Source: an uncultured Roseobacter sp.
GTDB taxonomy: Bacteria > Pseudomonadota > Alphaproteobacteria > Rhodobacterales > Rhodobacteraceae
Direction of reading: 5' to 3'
Assembly: GCF_947496515.1 (NCBI RefSeq)
Contig: NZ_CANMDB010000004.1
Coordinates: 62,001-126,000, forward strand
Length of the DNA stretch: 64,000 nucleotides
Shown here: positions 28,651 to 36,298 of the stretch, piece after piece
How positions within the stretch are numbered: position 1 is the stretch's first letter
Layout of the letters: every line of letters starts with the position of its first letter
Position numbers and translations under genes: made by a program
The notes under the pieces: generated by a model
Database searches by the model: none
Told to the model about the DNA's origin: nothing
Seen by the model: only the letters and a program-made list of their open reading frames with translations

Positions 28651-28658
28651 TTGCCGTT

Positions 28659-29687
28659 TTACTTCTTCAGATTGGTCCAGATCTGATCATAGACCGCCTG
28701 CGTGGCCTCGTCACAGACCTCGATGAAGGCACCTTCGCCTGCATCGGCGGGCGGATTGGATTCGGGCAGTGTCGCCAGTTCCGGATCCAGATAGGCTTCT
28801 GCACCGGTCACGCCCAGCCCGTAGCGGGCATAGTTCGACACCTGCGCGATGTTCTCCGGCTCCAGCAGGAAATCCATGAAGGTGATTGCGTTCTCGCGGT
28901 TGGGCGCGTCCTTCAGCAGCACCACATTGTCCATCCACACCACGTAGCCCTCCTTGGGGAAGGCATAGGTGATGGAGGCTTTCTCTTCCCGCGCCTTGGC
29001 GCTGAACCCGTCATAGATCATGCCCGCGGCAGCGTCTCCCGACACCAGCACCTCCTTGGCCGTATCCGAATTGAACGAGGCCCAATCGCCCTTGGCAGCC
29101 TGCAGCATGTCGTTGAGCGCCTTGAGCTGATCGCGATCCGTGGAGCATTGCGGGATCCCCATATGCAGCGCGGCCATCGCCAGCACCTCGCCCTGGCTGT
29201 CGAGCACGTTGATCTTGCCCTTCAGCGCATCGGGCGTGTTGAACAGGATATCGGTCGTGTTGATGTCGCCGGAATAGGCATCGGTATCGACCGCAAAGGC
29301 GGTGGAGCCCCACTGGTAAGGGATCGAATGCTGGCGCCCGGGATCAAAGCTCGGGTCCGCCCATTCCGCCGCGATATTGCCCTTGTTGGCCAACTCATCC
29401 GCGCCGATGGTGTCGAGCAGCCCTTCGCCGACCATGATCTTGACCATGTAGTCACCGGGCACCGCCACGTCATAGGTGCCCATGCCGCCCGCCTTGAGCG
29501 AGGCCAGCATCGCCTCGTTGGAATCGTAGGTATCCATGGTGACGTTGATGCCGGTCTCGGACGTGAACTTGTCCAGCAACTCCTGCGGCATGTATTCAAA
29601 CCAGTGGTAGATCACCAGATCGCCGTCGGCGGCAGCGGCCCCGGCGCTCATGGCCAGCGCCAGTGCGGTGGATGTGAGGTATTTCAT
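28659..29687 (-). CDS. potF: Polyamine ABC transporter, periplasmic binding protein
   Basis: A 342-residue periplasmic binding protein of the PotD/PotF family. The signal peptide is MKYLTSTALALAMSAGAAAAD. Characteristic segments follow: LVIYHWFEYMPQELLDKF, VTMDTYDSNEAMLASLKAG, YDVAVPGDYMV, IPYQWGSTAFAVDTD and GMIYDGFSAKA. ATG 29687 has a strong AAGGAGAAA ribosome site. It follows the two permease genes and precedes the nitrilase-family gene. The likely ligands are putrescine, spermidine or similar amines; potF is used in the family sense. Confidence 0.92.
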   Translation of the reverse strand: MKYLTSTALALAMSAGAAAADGDLVIYHWFEYMPQELLDKFTSETGINVTMDTYDSNEAMLASLKAGGMGTYDVAVPGDYMVKIMVGEGLLDTIGADELANKGNIAAEWADPSFDPGRQHSIPYQWGSTAFAVDTDAYSGDINTTDILFNTPDALKGKINVLDSQGEVLAMAALHMGIPQCSTDRDQLKALNDMLQAAKGDWASFNSDTAKEVLVSGDAAAGMIYDGFSAKAREEKASITYAFPKEGYVVWMDNVVLLKDAPNRENAITFMDFLLEPENIAQVSNYARYGLGVTGAEAYLDPELATLPESNPPADAGEGAFIEVCDEATQAVYDQIWTNLKK

Positions 29688-29710
29688 GTCAGTTTCTCCT
29701 TGTTGCGATA

Positions 29711-30517
29711 TTATTTTGTGTTGTCCCACTTCGACACGACGTAGGAAATCGTGACCATCACCACCGAGACGCCCAGGAGCATTGTGGAGATCGCCATGAT
29801 ATTCGGTTTGATGCCCTGTTTGACCGAGCCGAAGATCGCCGTCGGCAGGGTTTCCACGCCAGCACCCTTGACGAAATTGGTGATGATGAAGTCATCGAGG
29901 CTCACGATGAACGCCAGCAGAAAGCCCGAAATGATTCCCGGCATCATCAGCGGCAGCAGAACCCGGCGAAAGGCCTGCGCACGGCTGGCGTATAGATCCA
30001 TCGCGGCCTGTTCATAGGTATCATCTATTCCCTGCATGCGCGCCTGAATGGGCAGGTAGGCAAAGGGGATGCAAAACGCGATATGCGCCACGAGGATCGT
30101 CAGGTAGCCGCGCGTGAAGCCGATCGCGTTGAAAAAGATCAGCGTGGCGACCGCCAGCACGATCTCCGGCACCATGATGGGCAGCGTGATCAGCCCGAGC
30201 GACGGCAGGCGCAGCCAGAACCGACCCCCGCGCACAATCGCGGTGGCCGCTGTCACCGCGATGGCGGTGGCGACGCTGGCGGCGATCAGGGCAATCGAGA
30301 ATGAGTTGATGGCCGCTTGCTTGAACTTCGCACTCTCGGGTCCGGTGAACACGTCCGAGTACCAGCGCAGCGACAGCCCCTCCCAGACGGTGATCGACGC
30401 TGATGCGTTGAAGGAATAGACCGTGACCACCGCCAGCGGCGCATAGAGAATGACGAGGCACAGCACGGTGACGGTGAAAAACCCCCGGTAGGTTCTGACG
30501 TCCGTGACCGTACTCAT
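29711..30517 (-). CDS. potI: Polyamine ABC transporter permease (PotI-type)
   Basis: A 268-residue inner-membrane permease with six hydrophobic helices and the binding-protein-dependent transport (EAA) loop around [30 protein letters not shown], of which [13 protein letters not shown] is the core that contacts the ATPase. FVSLDDF-like sequence near [17 protein letters not shown] is typical of PotC/PotI. ATG 30517 overlaps the stop of the PotH-type gene (ATGA), so translation is coupled. Confidence 0.93.
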   Translation of the reverse strand: MSTVTDVRTYRGFFTVTVLCLVILYAPLAVVTVYSFNASASITVWEGLSLRWYSDVFTGPESAKFKQAAINSFSIALIAASVATAIAVTAATAIVRGGRFWLRLPSLGLITLPIMVPEIVLAVATLIFFNAIGFTRGYLTILVAHIAFCIPFAYLPIQARMQGIDDTYEQAAMDLYASRAQAFRRVLLPLMMPGIISGFLLAFIVSLDDFIITNFVKGAGVETLPTAIFGSVKQGIKPNIMAISTMLLGVSVVMVTISYVVSKWDNTK

Positions 30518-31440
30518 ACTGCGCCCTTCGTGCGGCGCTGCTGGGTTGCCGACACCAGCAGCACCAGCAACACAAGCGTCAGCAGGATCATCGAGGCCGC
30601 CGCCCCAAAGGGCCAGTTGCCCGCGTTGCCCTTGAACTGCTCTTCGATGAGCGACCCGATCATGAAGTTCCGCGCCCCGCCCAGCAGATCCGGGGCCAGA
30701 AAGGCCCCCAGACTGGGGACAAAGACCAGAATGCAGCCCGCGACGATGCCCGGCTTCACGGCGGGCAGGACGATGCGCCGCAGCGTCGCCCATTTGGTGG
30801 CATAAAGATCCGCTGCCGCCTCCGAGAGGGTGAAGTTATAGCGCTCCACCGCCGCATAGATCGGCAGCACCATGAACGGCAGATAGCTGTAATAGAGACC
30901 CAGTTGCACCGCCAGATTGGTGTTGATGATGCGCAAGGGATCCTCCGTCAGCCCCAGACCGATCAGCAGATCGTTCAGCGGACCCTGATCGCGCAGCAGA
31001 AATTTCATGGAGACAGTGCGGATCAGCAGGTTGACCCAATAGGGGATGGTGATCGCAAACACCCAGAGCGCGCGGGTCTTCTCAGACCGCGTCGCGATGA
31101 AATAGGCCGTCGGAAAGCCGATCAGCAAGGACAGAACCGTTGCCAGCCCCGCCTGCCAGATCGACCGCCAGAAGATGTTGATATAGGTCCACTCGATCTG
31201 GCAGGGCTCGTCGCCGAAGAGACCCCGGTTGCAAAAGAACTGATCATAGGCACCGGTCGAGAATTCCCAGATCACACCGCCCCGAAACTCCTTTGTCAGA
31301 AAGGAGTAGACCAGCATCATCGCCACGGGGGCCGCCACAAAGACCAGCAGCACCGCCCACGACGGCATCAGCAGCCAGTTGCGCGCAGAGGCAAAGGTCT
31401 GCGATGCAACACCGCCCGGAGCAGGAGCACCGCCCGCCAT
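30514..31440 (-). CDS. potH: Polyamine ABC transporter permease (PotH-type)
   Basis: A 308-residue inner-membrane permease with six main hydrophobic helices after an Ala/Gly/Pro-rich N-terminus. The EAA loop is [40 protein letters not shown] is the conserved periplasmic region of PotB/PotH proteins. It shares the A of its ATG with the stop of the PotG-type gene and overlaps the PotI-type gene by four bases. Confidence 0.93.
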   Translation of the reverse strand: MAGGAPAPGGVASQTFASARNWLLMPSWAVLLVFVAAPVAMMLVYSFLTKEFRGGVIWEFSTGAYDQFFCNRGLFGDEPCQIEWTYINIFWRSIWQAGLATVLSLLIGFPTAYFIATRSEKTRALWVFAITIPYWVNLLIRTVSMKFLLRDQGPLNDLLIGLGLTEDPLRIINTNLAVQLGLYYSYLPFMVLPIYAAVERYNFTLSEAAADLYATKWATLRRIVLPAVKPGIVAGCILVFVPSLGAFLAPDLLGGARNFMIGSLIEEQFKGNAGNWPFGAAASMILLTLVLLVLLVSATQQRRTKGAV

Positions 31441-32528
31441 CAGTCCACCAGCAGACGGGCGGCACCCGGCTCCATTGCCACAAAGGCATGGGCGCCCGGC
31501 GCGAAGACCCGTTTGTTGCCCCGGGCGGAATTGGAGCTGCGCACGGTGATCTCGGGGCCGTTTTCAAGTGTCAGCAAGGTGGTGATGTCAGTGCCCACAA
31601 AGATGGTCTCGCGCACCTGCGCCTTGAGCGCCGGCGCCGCGGGATCGTGGCCCAGCACCAGACGTTCGGGGCGGATGGACAGATGCGCGCGGCTGTCGGG
31701 GGCAACACTGTCGGCTGCCTCGCAGCTCAGCCTCTGCCCGCTGTCCAGAACGCATTCCGCGATGCCGCCGTCAATCCGGTCCACCGTGACATCAAGCAGG
31801 TTCGTCTCGCCGATGAAATCAGCCACGAACCTGTTGCGCGGGCGCTCGTAGATATCACGCGGGCTGCCCAGCTGCTGCAACTCGCCCGCTGACATCACCG
31901 CGATCCGGTCCGACATGGTCAGCGCCTCTTCCTGGTCGTGGGTGACAAAGATAAAGGTGATCCCGGTCTCGCGCTGGATGTGCTTCAGTTCGATCTGCAT
32001 CGCCTTGCGCAGCTTGAGATCCAGCGCGGAGAGCGGCTCGTCCAGCAAGAGCACTTTGGGGGAGGGCGCCAGCGCCCGGGCCAGTGCCACCCGCTGCTGC
32101 TGGCCGCCAGAGAGCTGCGCGGGCTTGCGGGCAGCGAATTGCGACAGTTGCACCAGCTCCAGCATCTCGCCCGCGCGCGTGCGGGCCTGCGCCTTCGACT
32201 GGCCCAGCATCTCCAGCCCGAAGCCCACGTTCTCCAGGATCGTCATATGCGGAAACAGCGCGTAGTTCTGAAAGACAGTGTTGACCGGGCGCTTGTGCGG
32301 CGGAAGGGTCTCGATCTCCTCGCCGTAGAGAAAAATCTCACCCGCGGTTACGTCTTCGAACCCGGCGATCATCCGCAAAAGCGTGGTCTTGCCACAGCCC
32401 GACGGCCCCAGCAGGGTGAAAAACTCGTTGTCCGCAATGCCCAGCGAAATCGTCTTGAGCGCGGTAAACTCACCATAGCGCTTGACCGCATTGCGGATGT
32501 CCACCGCAACTGTTGTGCCGTTCGCCAT
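31440..32528 (-). CDS. potG: Polyamine ABC transporter ATP-binding protein (PotG-type)
   Basis: A 362-residue ATPase. Walker A is LLGPSGCGKTTLLRM (about residues 38-52), the Q-loop NTVFQNYALFPHM, the signature LSGGQQQRVALARALA, Walker B LLLDEPLSALD and the switch histidine IFVTHDQEEA. A C-terminal TOBE domain (about residues 285-360) is present. It powers uptake through the two permeases encoded downstream and is the first gene of the minus-strand operon 32528-25539, divergent from the flavin monooxygenase gene. Confidence 0.95.
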   Translation of the reverse strand: MANGTTVAVDIRNAVKRYGEFTALKTISLGIADNEFFTLLGPSGCGKTTLLRMIAGFEDVTAGEIFLYGEEIETLPPHKRPVNTVFQNYALFPHMTILENVGFGLEMLGQSKAQARTRAGEMLELVQLSQFAARKPAQLSGGQQQRVALARALAPSPKVLLLDEPLSALDLKLRKAMQIELKHIQRETGITFIFVTHDQEEALTMSDRIAVMSAGELQQLGSPRDIYERPRNRFVADFIGETNLLDVTVDRIDGGIAECVLDSGQRLSCEAADSVAPDSRAHLSIRPERLVLGHDPAAPALKAQVRETIFVGTDITTLLTLENGPEITVRSSNSARGNKRVFAPGAHAFVAMEPGAARLLVD

Positions 32529-32721
32529 CAGTGCATCCCCGTTATTGCCGCCAAGCTACCACCCGGCCTGCCGCGCTGTCCTGTCCCCCCTTTGGGTGAT
32601 GAAATCCCCTGCACGCCCTGCTCTCCGTCGATGCGCCCCAGACTAAGCACCAAACGGGCGGCGCGGTGAATCGTCTTTGGTGAAGTCTGGATTAGGGGAA
32701 ACCTTTCCCGCCGCGTCCAGT

Positions 32722-32745
32722 CTTAGGTTTGCCCTAAGCCGCGGT
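32722..32745 (+). promoter_or_regulatory. CTTAGG-CCTAAG dyad with CCTAAGCC motif, candidate operator
   Basis: CTTAGG and CCTAAG form a six-base dyad with a five-base spacer, continued by CCGCGGT. The right half (CCTAAGCCGCGGT) recurs as CCTAAGCCATGGT before the trimethylamine-dehydrogenase-like gene. It lies between the divergent potG and monooxygenase genes. The LysR protein encoded at 35265 is the natural candidate to bind both; this is inferred from repetition and symmetry. Confidence 0.45.
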
Positions 32746-32823
32746 AATGCAGACTGTTCTTTTCTCCCGGCCCTGAGCTGCCTCATCCTGAGGCATCGGC
32801 AGCGCGCGCAGGGAGCAGCCCAG

Positions 32824-34101
32824 ATGACGGTTGAACAGATTGACACCCTCGTGGTCGGGGCAGGTCAGGCGGGCATTGCGGCGAGCGAGCATTTGCGCGA
32901 CCACAACGTCCCCCATCTTGTGCTGGAAAAGCACCGCCTGGCCGAGGCATGGCGCACGGGCCGCTGGGACGCATTGGTGACAAACGGGCCGGTCTGGCAC
33001 GACCGCTTTCCCAACCTGCGCTTTGAAGGCGAGGCCCCGGATGCCTTTGTGCCCAAGGATCGCGTGGTGGCCTATCTCGAACAATACGCCGCACAGATCG
33101 ACGCCCCCGTGCGAACCGGGGTGGATGTGCTGAGCGCCCGGCGACTTGAAGGTCGGCCCGGATTCCGCATCGACACCTCCCAAGGCACCATCGAGGCCGC
33201 ACGCATCATCGCGGCAACGGGGGCTTTTCAGAAGCCGGTGATACCGCCTCTCGTTCCGCAAGACGCGCCCGTTGATCAAATCCACTCCTATCATTACCGC
33301 AATCCCGACCAGCTCGCGGAGGGTGCCGTGCTGGTCGTGGGCTCCGGTTCGTCGGGCGCGCAGATCGCGGAGGAGCTGAACCGGGCAGGGCGCCGCGTCT
33401 ACCTGTCCGTTGGCCCTCACGACCGCCCTCCGCGCCGGTACCGCGGGCGCGACAATGTCTGGTGGCTGGGTGTGCTGGGCCTGTGGGACATGGCCGCACA
33501 GGCGCCGGGCACCGAACATGTCACCATCGCGGTGAGCGGCGCGCGCGGCGGTCACACCATGGATTTTCGCAGGCTGGCCCATGACGGGGTCACGCTGGTG
33601 GGCCGGACCGAGCGGTACGGGCAGGGCGCTGTGCATTTCGCCGCGGATCTGCAGCGGAACGTGGCGGCGGGGGATGCGAATTATCTGGCCCTTCTGGATG
33701 CTGCCGATGCTTACGTGGCCCGGATGGGGCTCGATCTGCCCGCGGACCCCGACGCGCGCGTGATGCTCAGCGATCCGGCCTGTCTGCGTGCGCCCGCGCT
33801 GTCGCTTGATCTGGTGCGGGACGGCATCACCACGATCATCTGGGCCACCGGCTACAGCCGCGATTACAGTTGGTTGAAGATCGACGGCTTCGACGATCAT
33901 GGCGCGCCGCATCACCAGCGCGGTGTTTCCTGCGAACCGGATGTCTATTTTCTGGGGCTGCCCTGGCAGTCGCGCCGCGGTTCCACGTTTCTCTGGGGTG
34001 TCTGGCATGATGCGAAATTCATCGCCGATCAGATTGCCATCCGGCGCGCCTATGCCGACTATGACGGCAGCGCCGCCATCGTGCAGAGCGCCGCCGAATG
34101 A
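32824..34101 (+). CDS. Flavin-containing monooxygenase-like FAD/NAD(P) oxidoreductase
   Basis: A 425-residue flavoprotein. The N-terminal FAD loop is VVGAGQAGIAASEHL (about residues 10-24), and a second dinucleotide loop VLVVGSGSSGAQIAEEL lies near residue 172 for NAD(P)H. IIWATGYSRDYSWL corresponds to the ATG-containing linker motif of flavin monooxygenases. It probably hydroxylates or oxidises an amine or other soft nucleophile. ATG 32824 follows GGAGCAG. It opens the plus-strand half of the island, followed 27 bases later by RidA. Confidence 0.88.
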   Translation: MTVEQIDTLVVGAGQAGIAASEHLRDHNVPHLVLEKHRLAEAWRTGRWDALVTNGPVWHDRFPNLRFEGEAPDAFVPKDRVVAYLEQYAAQIDAPVRTGVDVLSARRLEGRPGFRIDTSQGTIEAARIIAATGAFQKPVIPPLVPQDAPVDQIHSYHYRNPDQLAEGAVLVVGSGSSGAQIAEELNRAGRRVYLSVGPHDRPPRRYRGRDNVWWLGVLGLWDMAAQAPGTEHVTIAVSGARGGHTMDFRRLAHDGVTLVGRTERYGQGAVHFAADLQRNVAAGDANYLALLDAADAYVARMGLDLPADPDARVMLSDPACLRAPALSLDLVRDGITTIIWATGYSRDYSWLKIDGFDDHGAPHHQRGVSCEPDVYFLGLPWQSRRGSTFLWGVWHDAKFIADQIAIRRAYADYDGSAAIVQSAAE

Positions 34102-34128
34102 CATCCCCTTCCCGCTGAGGAGCCGCCC

Positions 34129-34545
34129 ATGGCCCACACCCGTATCCGAAAATTCAACACTGCCGATACCTACCCGGAGCAAAATCTGGACAATGACCTC
34201 TGTCAGGCCGTGGTCACCCAGGGCGGCAAAATCGTCTGGCTGCGCGGCCAATGCCCGCAAAACCTCGATGACGCGGTCAACATCGACAGCCATGACCCGG
34301 TCGAGCAGACCCACAAGGTCATGCAGAACATCCGCCAGCTGATCGAGGAAGCGGGCGGCACAATGGAGCATCTGGTCAAAGTCGTTGTCTACATTACCGA
34401 TGTGCGCCACCGCGAAGCGATCTACCGCACCATGGGCGAATACATCAAAGACGTGCATCCCGTTTCTACCGGTCTGGTGGTGCAGGCGCTGGCGCGACCG
34501 GAATGGCTGGTCGAGATCGACGGCACGGCGGTCATCCCCGAATGA
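34129..34545 (+). CDS. RidA/YjgF family enamine/imine deaminase
   Basis: A 138-residue RidA-family protein. The family hydrolyses reactive enamine/imine intermediates released by pyridoxal-phosphate or flavin enzymes. The pattern is clear: QAVVTQGGKIVWLRGQ, HKVMQNIRQLIEEAGGTMEHLVKVVVYITD (core: EEAGGTMEHLVKVVVY) and GLVVQALARPEWLVEIDG. The active-site arginine of canonical RidA would fall in ALARPEWLVEI. Proximity to amine-oxidising flavoproteins makes a clean-up role sensible. A GAGGAG site precedes the ATG, and the DUF1028 gene overlaps its stop. Confidence 0.93.
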   Translation: MAHTRIRKFNTADTYPEQNLDNDLCQAVVTQGGKIVWLRGQCPQNLDDAVNIDSHDPVEQTHKVMQNIRQLIEEAGGTMEHLVKVVVYITDVRHREAIYRTMGEYIKDVHPVSTGLVVQALARPEWLVEIDGTAVIPE

Positions 34546-35216
34546 CGTTTTCACTGGTCGCCCGCTGCGCCGAGACGGGCATGTTCGGTGTCGCCATCTC
34601 TTCTTCGTCACCGGCCGTCGCGGCCCGCTGTTCCTACGCGCGGGCGGGCGTCGGGGCCGTCGCCTCGCAGAATATCACCGATCCGACACTCGGCCCACTC
34701 GCGCTGGATCTGATGCAGGGCGGCATGGGCGCGCCCGAGGCCATCGCCGGGTTGCGCGATCTTGGCCGCCACATGAGCTACCGGCAGGTGCTCGCCATCG
34801 ACACGCACGGCCGCACGGCGATCCACTCGGGGCCGAACTCGCTCGGGATCTGGACACAGGCCGAGGGGCGGGATGTGGCCTCGGGCGGCAACCTGCTGGC
34901 CAATGACACCGTCCCGCAGGCCATTGTCGATGGGTTCACGGATAGCACCGGGCATCTGGGCGACCGGCTGCTGGCCGCGATGCGCGCGGGTCTCGCCGCG
35001 GGGGGCGAGGCGGGGCCTGTCCATTCCGCGGGTATGATGCTGGTGGATCGCGTCCCCTGGCCCGTCGCCGATTTGCGCTGTGACTGGACGGAAGGCTGCC
35101 CGATCGAGGCCGTGGGCGAGGCCTGGGCCGTCTACAAGCCGCAACTGGAAGCGTATGTCCAGCGGGCGCTCGACCCGACCCGGGCGCCCTCATACGGGGT
35201 GCCGGGCGACGAATGA
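34542..35216 (+). CDS. DUF1028 Ntn-hydrolase-like protein
   Basis: A 224-residue DUF1028 protein. The family belongs to the Ntn-hydrolase fold, whose active N-terminal nucleophile is here the Thr after Met (MTFSLVARCAETG). GMFGVAISSSSPAVAARC and SYRQVLAIDTHGRTAIHSG follow the family pattern. Its substrate is unknown, but it is repeatedly found beside RidA and amino-acid or amine catabolic genes. It overlaps RidA by four bases (ATGA). Confidence 0.9.
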   Translation: MTFSLVARCAETGMFGVAISSSSPAVAARCSYARAGVGAVASQNITDPTLGPLALDLMQGGMGAPEAIAGLRDLGRHMSYRQVLAIDTHGRTAIHSGPNSLGIWTQAEGRDVASGGNLLANDTVPQAIVDGFTDSTGHLGDRLLAAMRAGLAAGGEAGPVHSAGMMLVDRVPWPVADLRCDWTEGCPIEAVGEAWAVYKPQLEAYVQRALDPTRAPSYGVPGDE

Positions 35217-35264
35217 GCACGGATCCGGCTTGCTGCGCCGCCCCCTAGCTGCAAGGTTGCGCCC

Positions 35265-36203
35265 ATGCCCATGCGATTTACCCTGCGCCAGTTGGAATAT
35301 TTCGTCGCCGTCTGCGAAGAAGGCTCCATCGCGGCGGCCAGCGCGCGGGTCAATGTCTCGTCACCGTCCATTTCCGCGGCCATCTCGCAGCTGGAGGCCG
35401 AATTCAGCCTGCCTTTGTTCGTGCGCAAACATGCCCATGGTCTGAGCCTGACGGAAACGGGCCGCCAGTTTCTGGACCACGCCGCCCGCGTTCTGGCCGA
35501 GGCGCGGCTGCTCAACCAGCTGGCCGACACCATCTCGGGCAAGGTGCAAGGCCCGCTGCGGATCGGGTGCCTGCTCACCTTTGCGCAGGTGCTTTTGCCC
35601 GCCATTCGCCGCAAGTTCGCGGCGATCTACCCGGACGTTCAGGCCCAGCAGATCGAGGCCGACCAGCCCGCTCTCATCGACAAGCTGCGCCGCGCCGAAA
35701 TTGATCTCGCACTTTCCTATGATCTGGAGATCCCGCCCGATCTAGACTTTCTGCCGCTGCGCGCGCTGCCGCCCTACGCGATGCTGGCCGCGGATCATCC
35801 GCTGGCGGACCGGGCGGGGCTCTGTGTCGAGGACCTGCTGGATCACCCGATGGTGTTGCTCGATCTGCCCTTGAGCAGCGACTATTTCCTGAGCTTCTTT
35901 GATGCGGCCAAAACCCGCCCCCGGATCGTGGAACGCACCCGGGACATGGCGGTGATGCGCTCGCTGGTGGCCAACGGGTTCGGCTTTGGCATTGCCAACA
36001 TCCGGCCTCAGTCGGATCTGTCGCCCGATGGCCGCGCGCTGCGGTTCGTGCCGCTCCGGGGCGATCTGCGGCCCATGCGCCTGGGCCTGATCCTGCCGCC
36101 GGGCGCGCGCAAGGTGCTGACGATCAGCGCCTTTGTGGATCATACCGAAAAAACCGTGGCCGACTGGGGCTTTCCCGGCGTGCCGCTCGCAAAACCGGTT
36201 TAG
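35265..36203 (+). CDS. LysR-type transcriptional regulator
   Basis: A 312-residue LysR regulator with the N-terminal helix-turn-helix in FTLRQLEYFVAVCEEGSIAA through PSISAAISQLEAEFSLPLFV and a C-terminal effector domain. A second in-frame ATG at 35271 is equally possible as the start. It sits between DUF1028 and the trimethylamine-dehydrogenase-like gene on the same strand and is the likely controller of the plus-strand catabolic genes, perhaps through the CCTAAGCC motifs at 32733 and 36209. Confidence 0.93.
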   Translation: MPMRFTLRQLEYFVAVCEEGSIAAASARVNVSSPSISAAISQLEAEFSLPLFVRKHAHGLSLTETGRQFLDHAARVLAEARLLNQLADTISGKVQGPLRIGCLLTFAQVLLPAIRRKFAAIYPDVQAQQIEADQPALIDKLRRAEIDLALSYDLEIPPDLDFLPLRALPPYAMLAADHPLADRAGLCVEDLLDHPMVLLDLPLSSDYFLSFFDAAKTRPRIVERTRDMAVMRSLVANGFGFGIANIRPQSDLSPDGRALRFVPLRGDLRPMRLGLILPPGARKVLTISAFVDHTEKTVADWGFPGVPLAKPV

Positions 36204-36221
36204 CAAAACCTAAGCCATGGT
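36200..36221 (+). promoter_or_regulatory. TTAG-N6-CTAA dyad with CCTAAGCC motif, candidate operator
   Basis: TTAGCAAAACCTAAGCCATGGT overlaps the end of the LysR gene and lies about 80 bases before the dehydrogenase start. Its core CCTAAGCC followed by (A/G)(T/C)GGT matches the element at 32733, and both have a TTAG six or seven bases to the left of CTAA. Function is inferred from this repetition. Confidence 0.45.
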
Positions 36222-36298
36222 TTCGGATCGGTGACTTTAGCCCGCGCCCATTCTCTGTCACGTTCAGGCGACCACCGCCTGCCACAGGAGCCCTTGCC

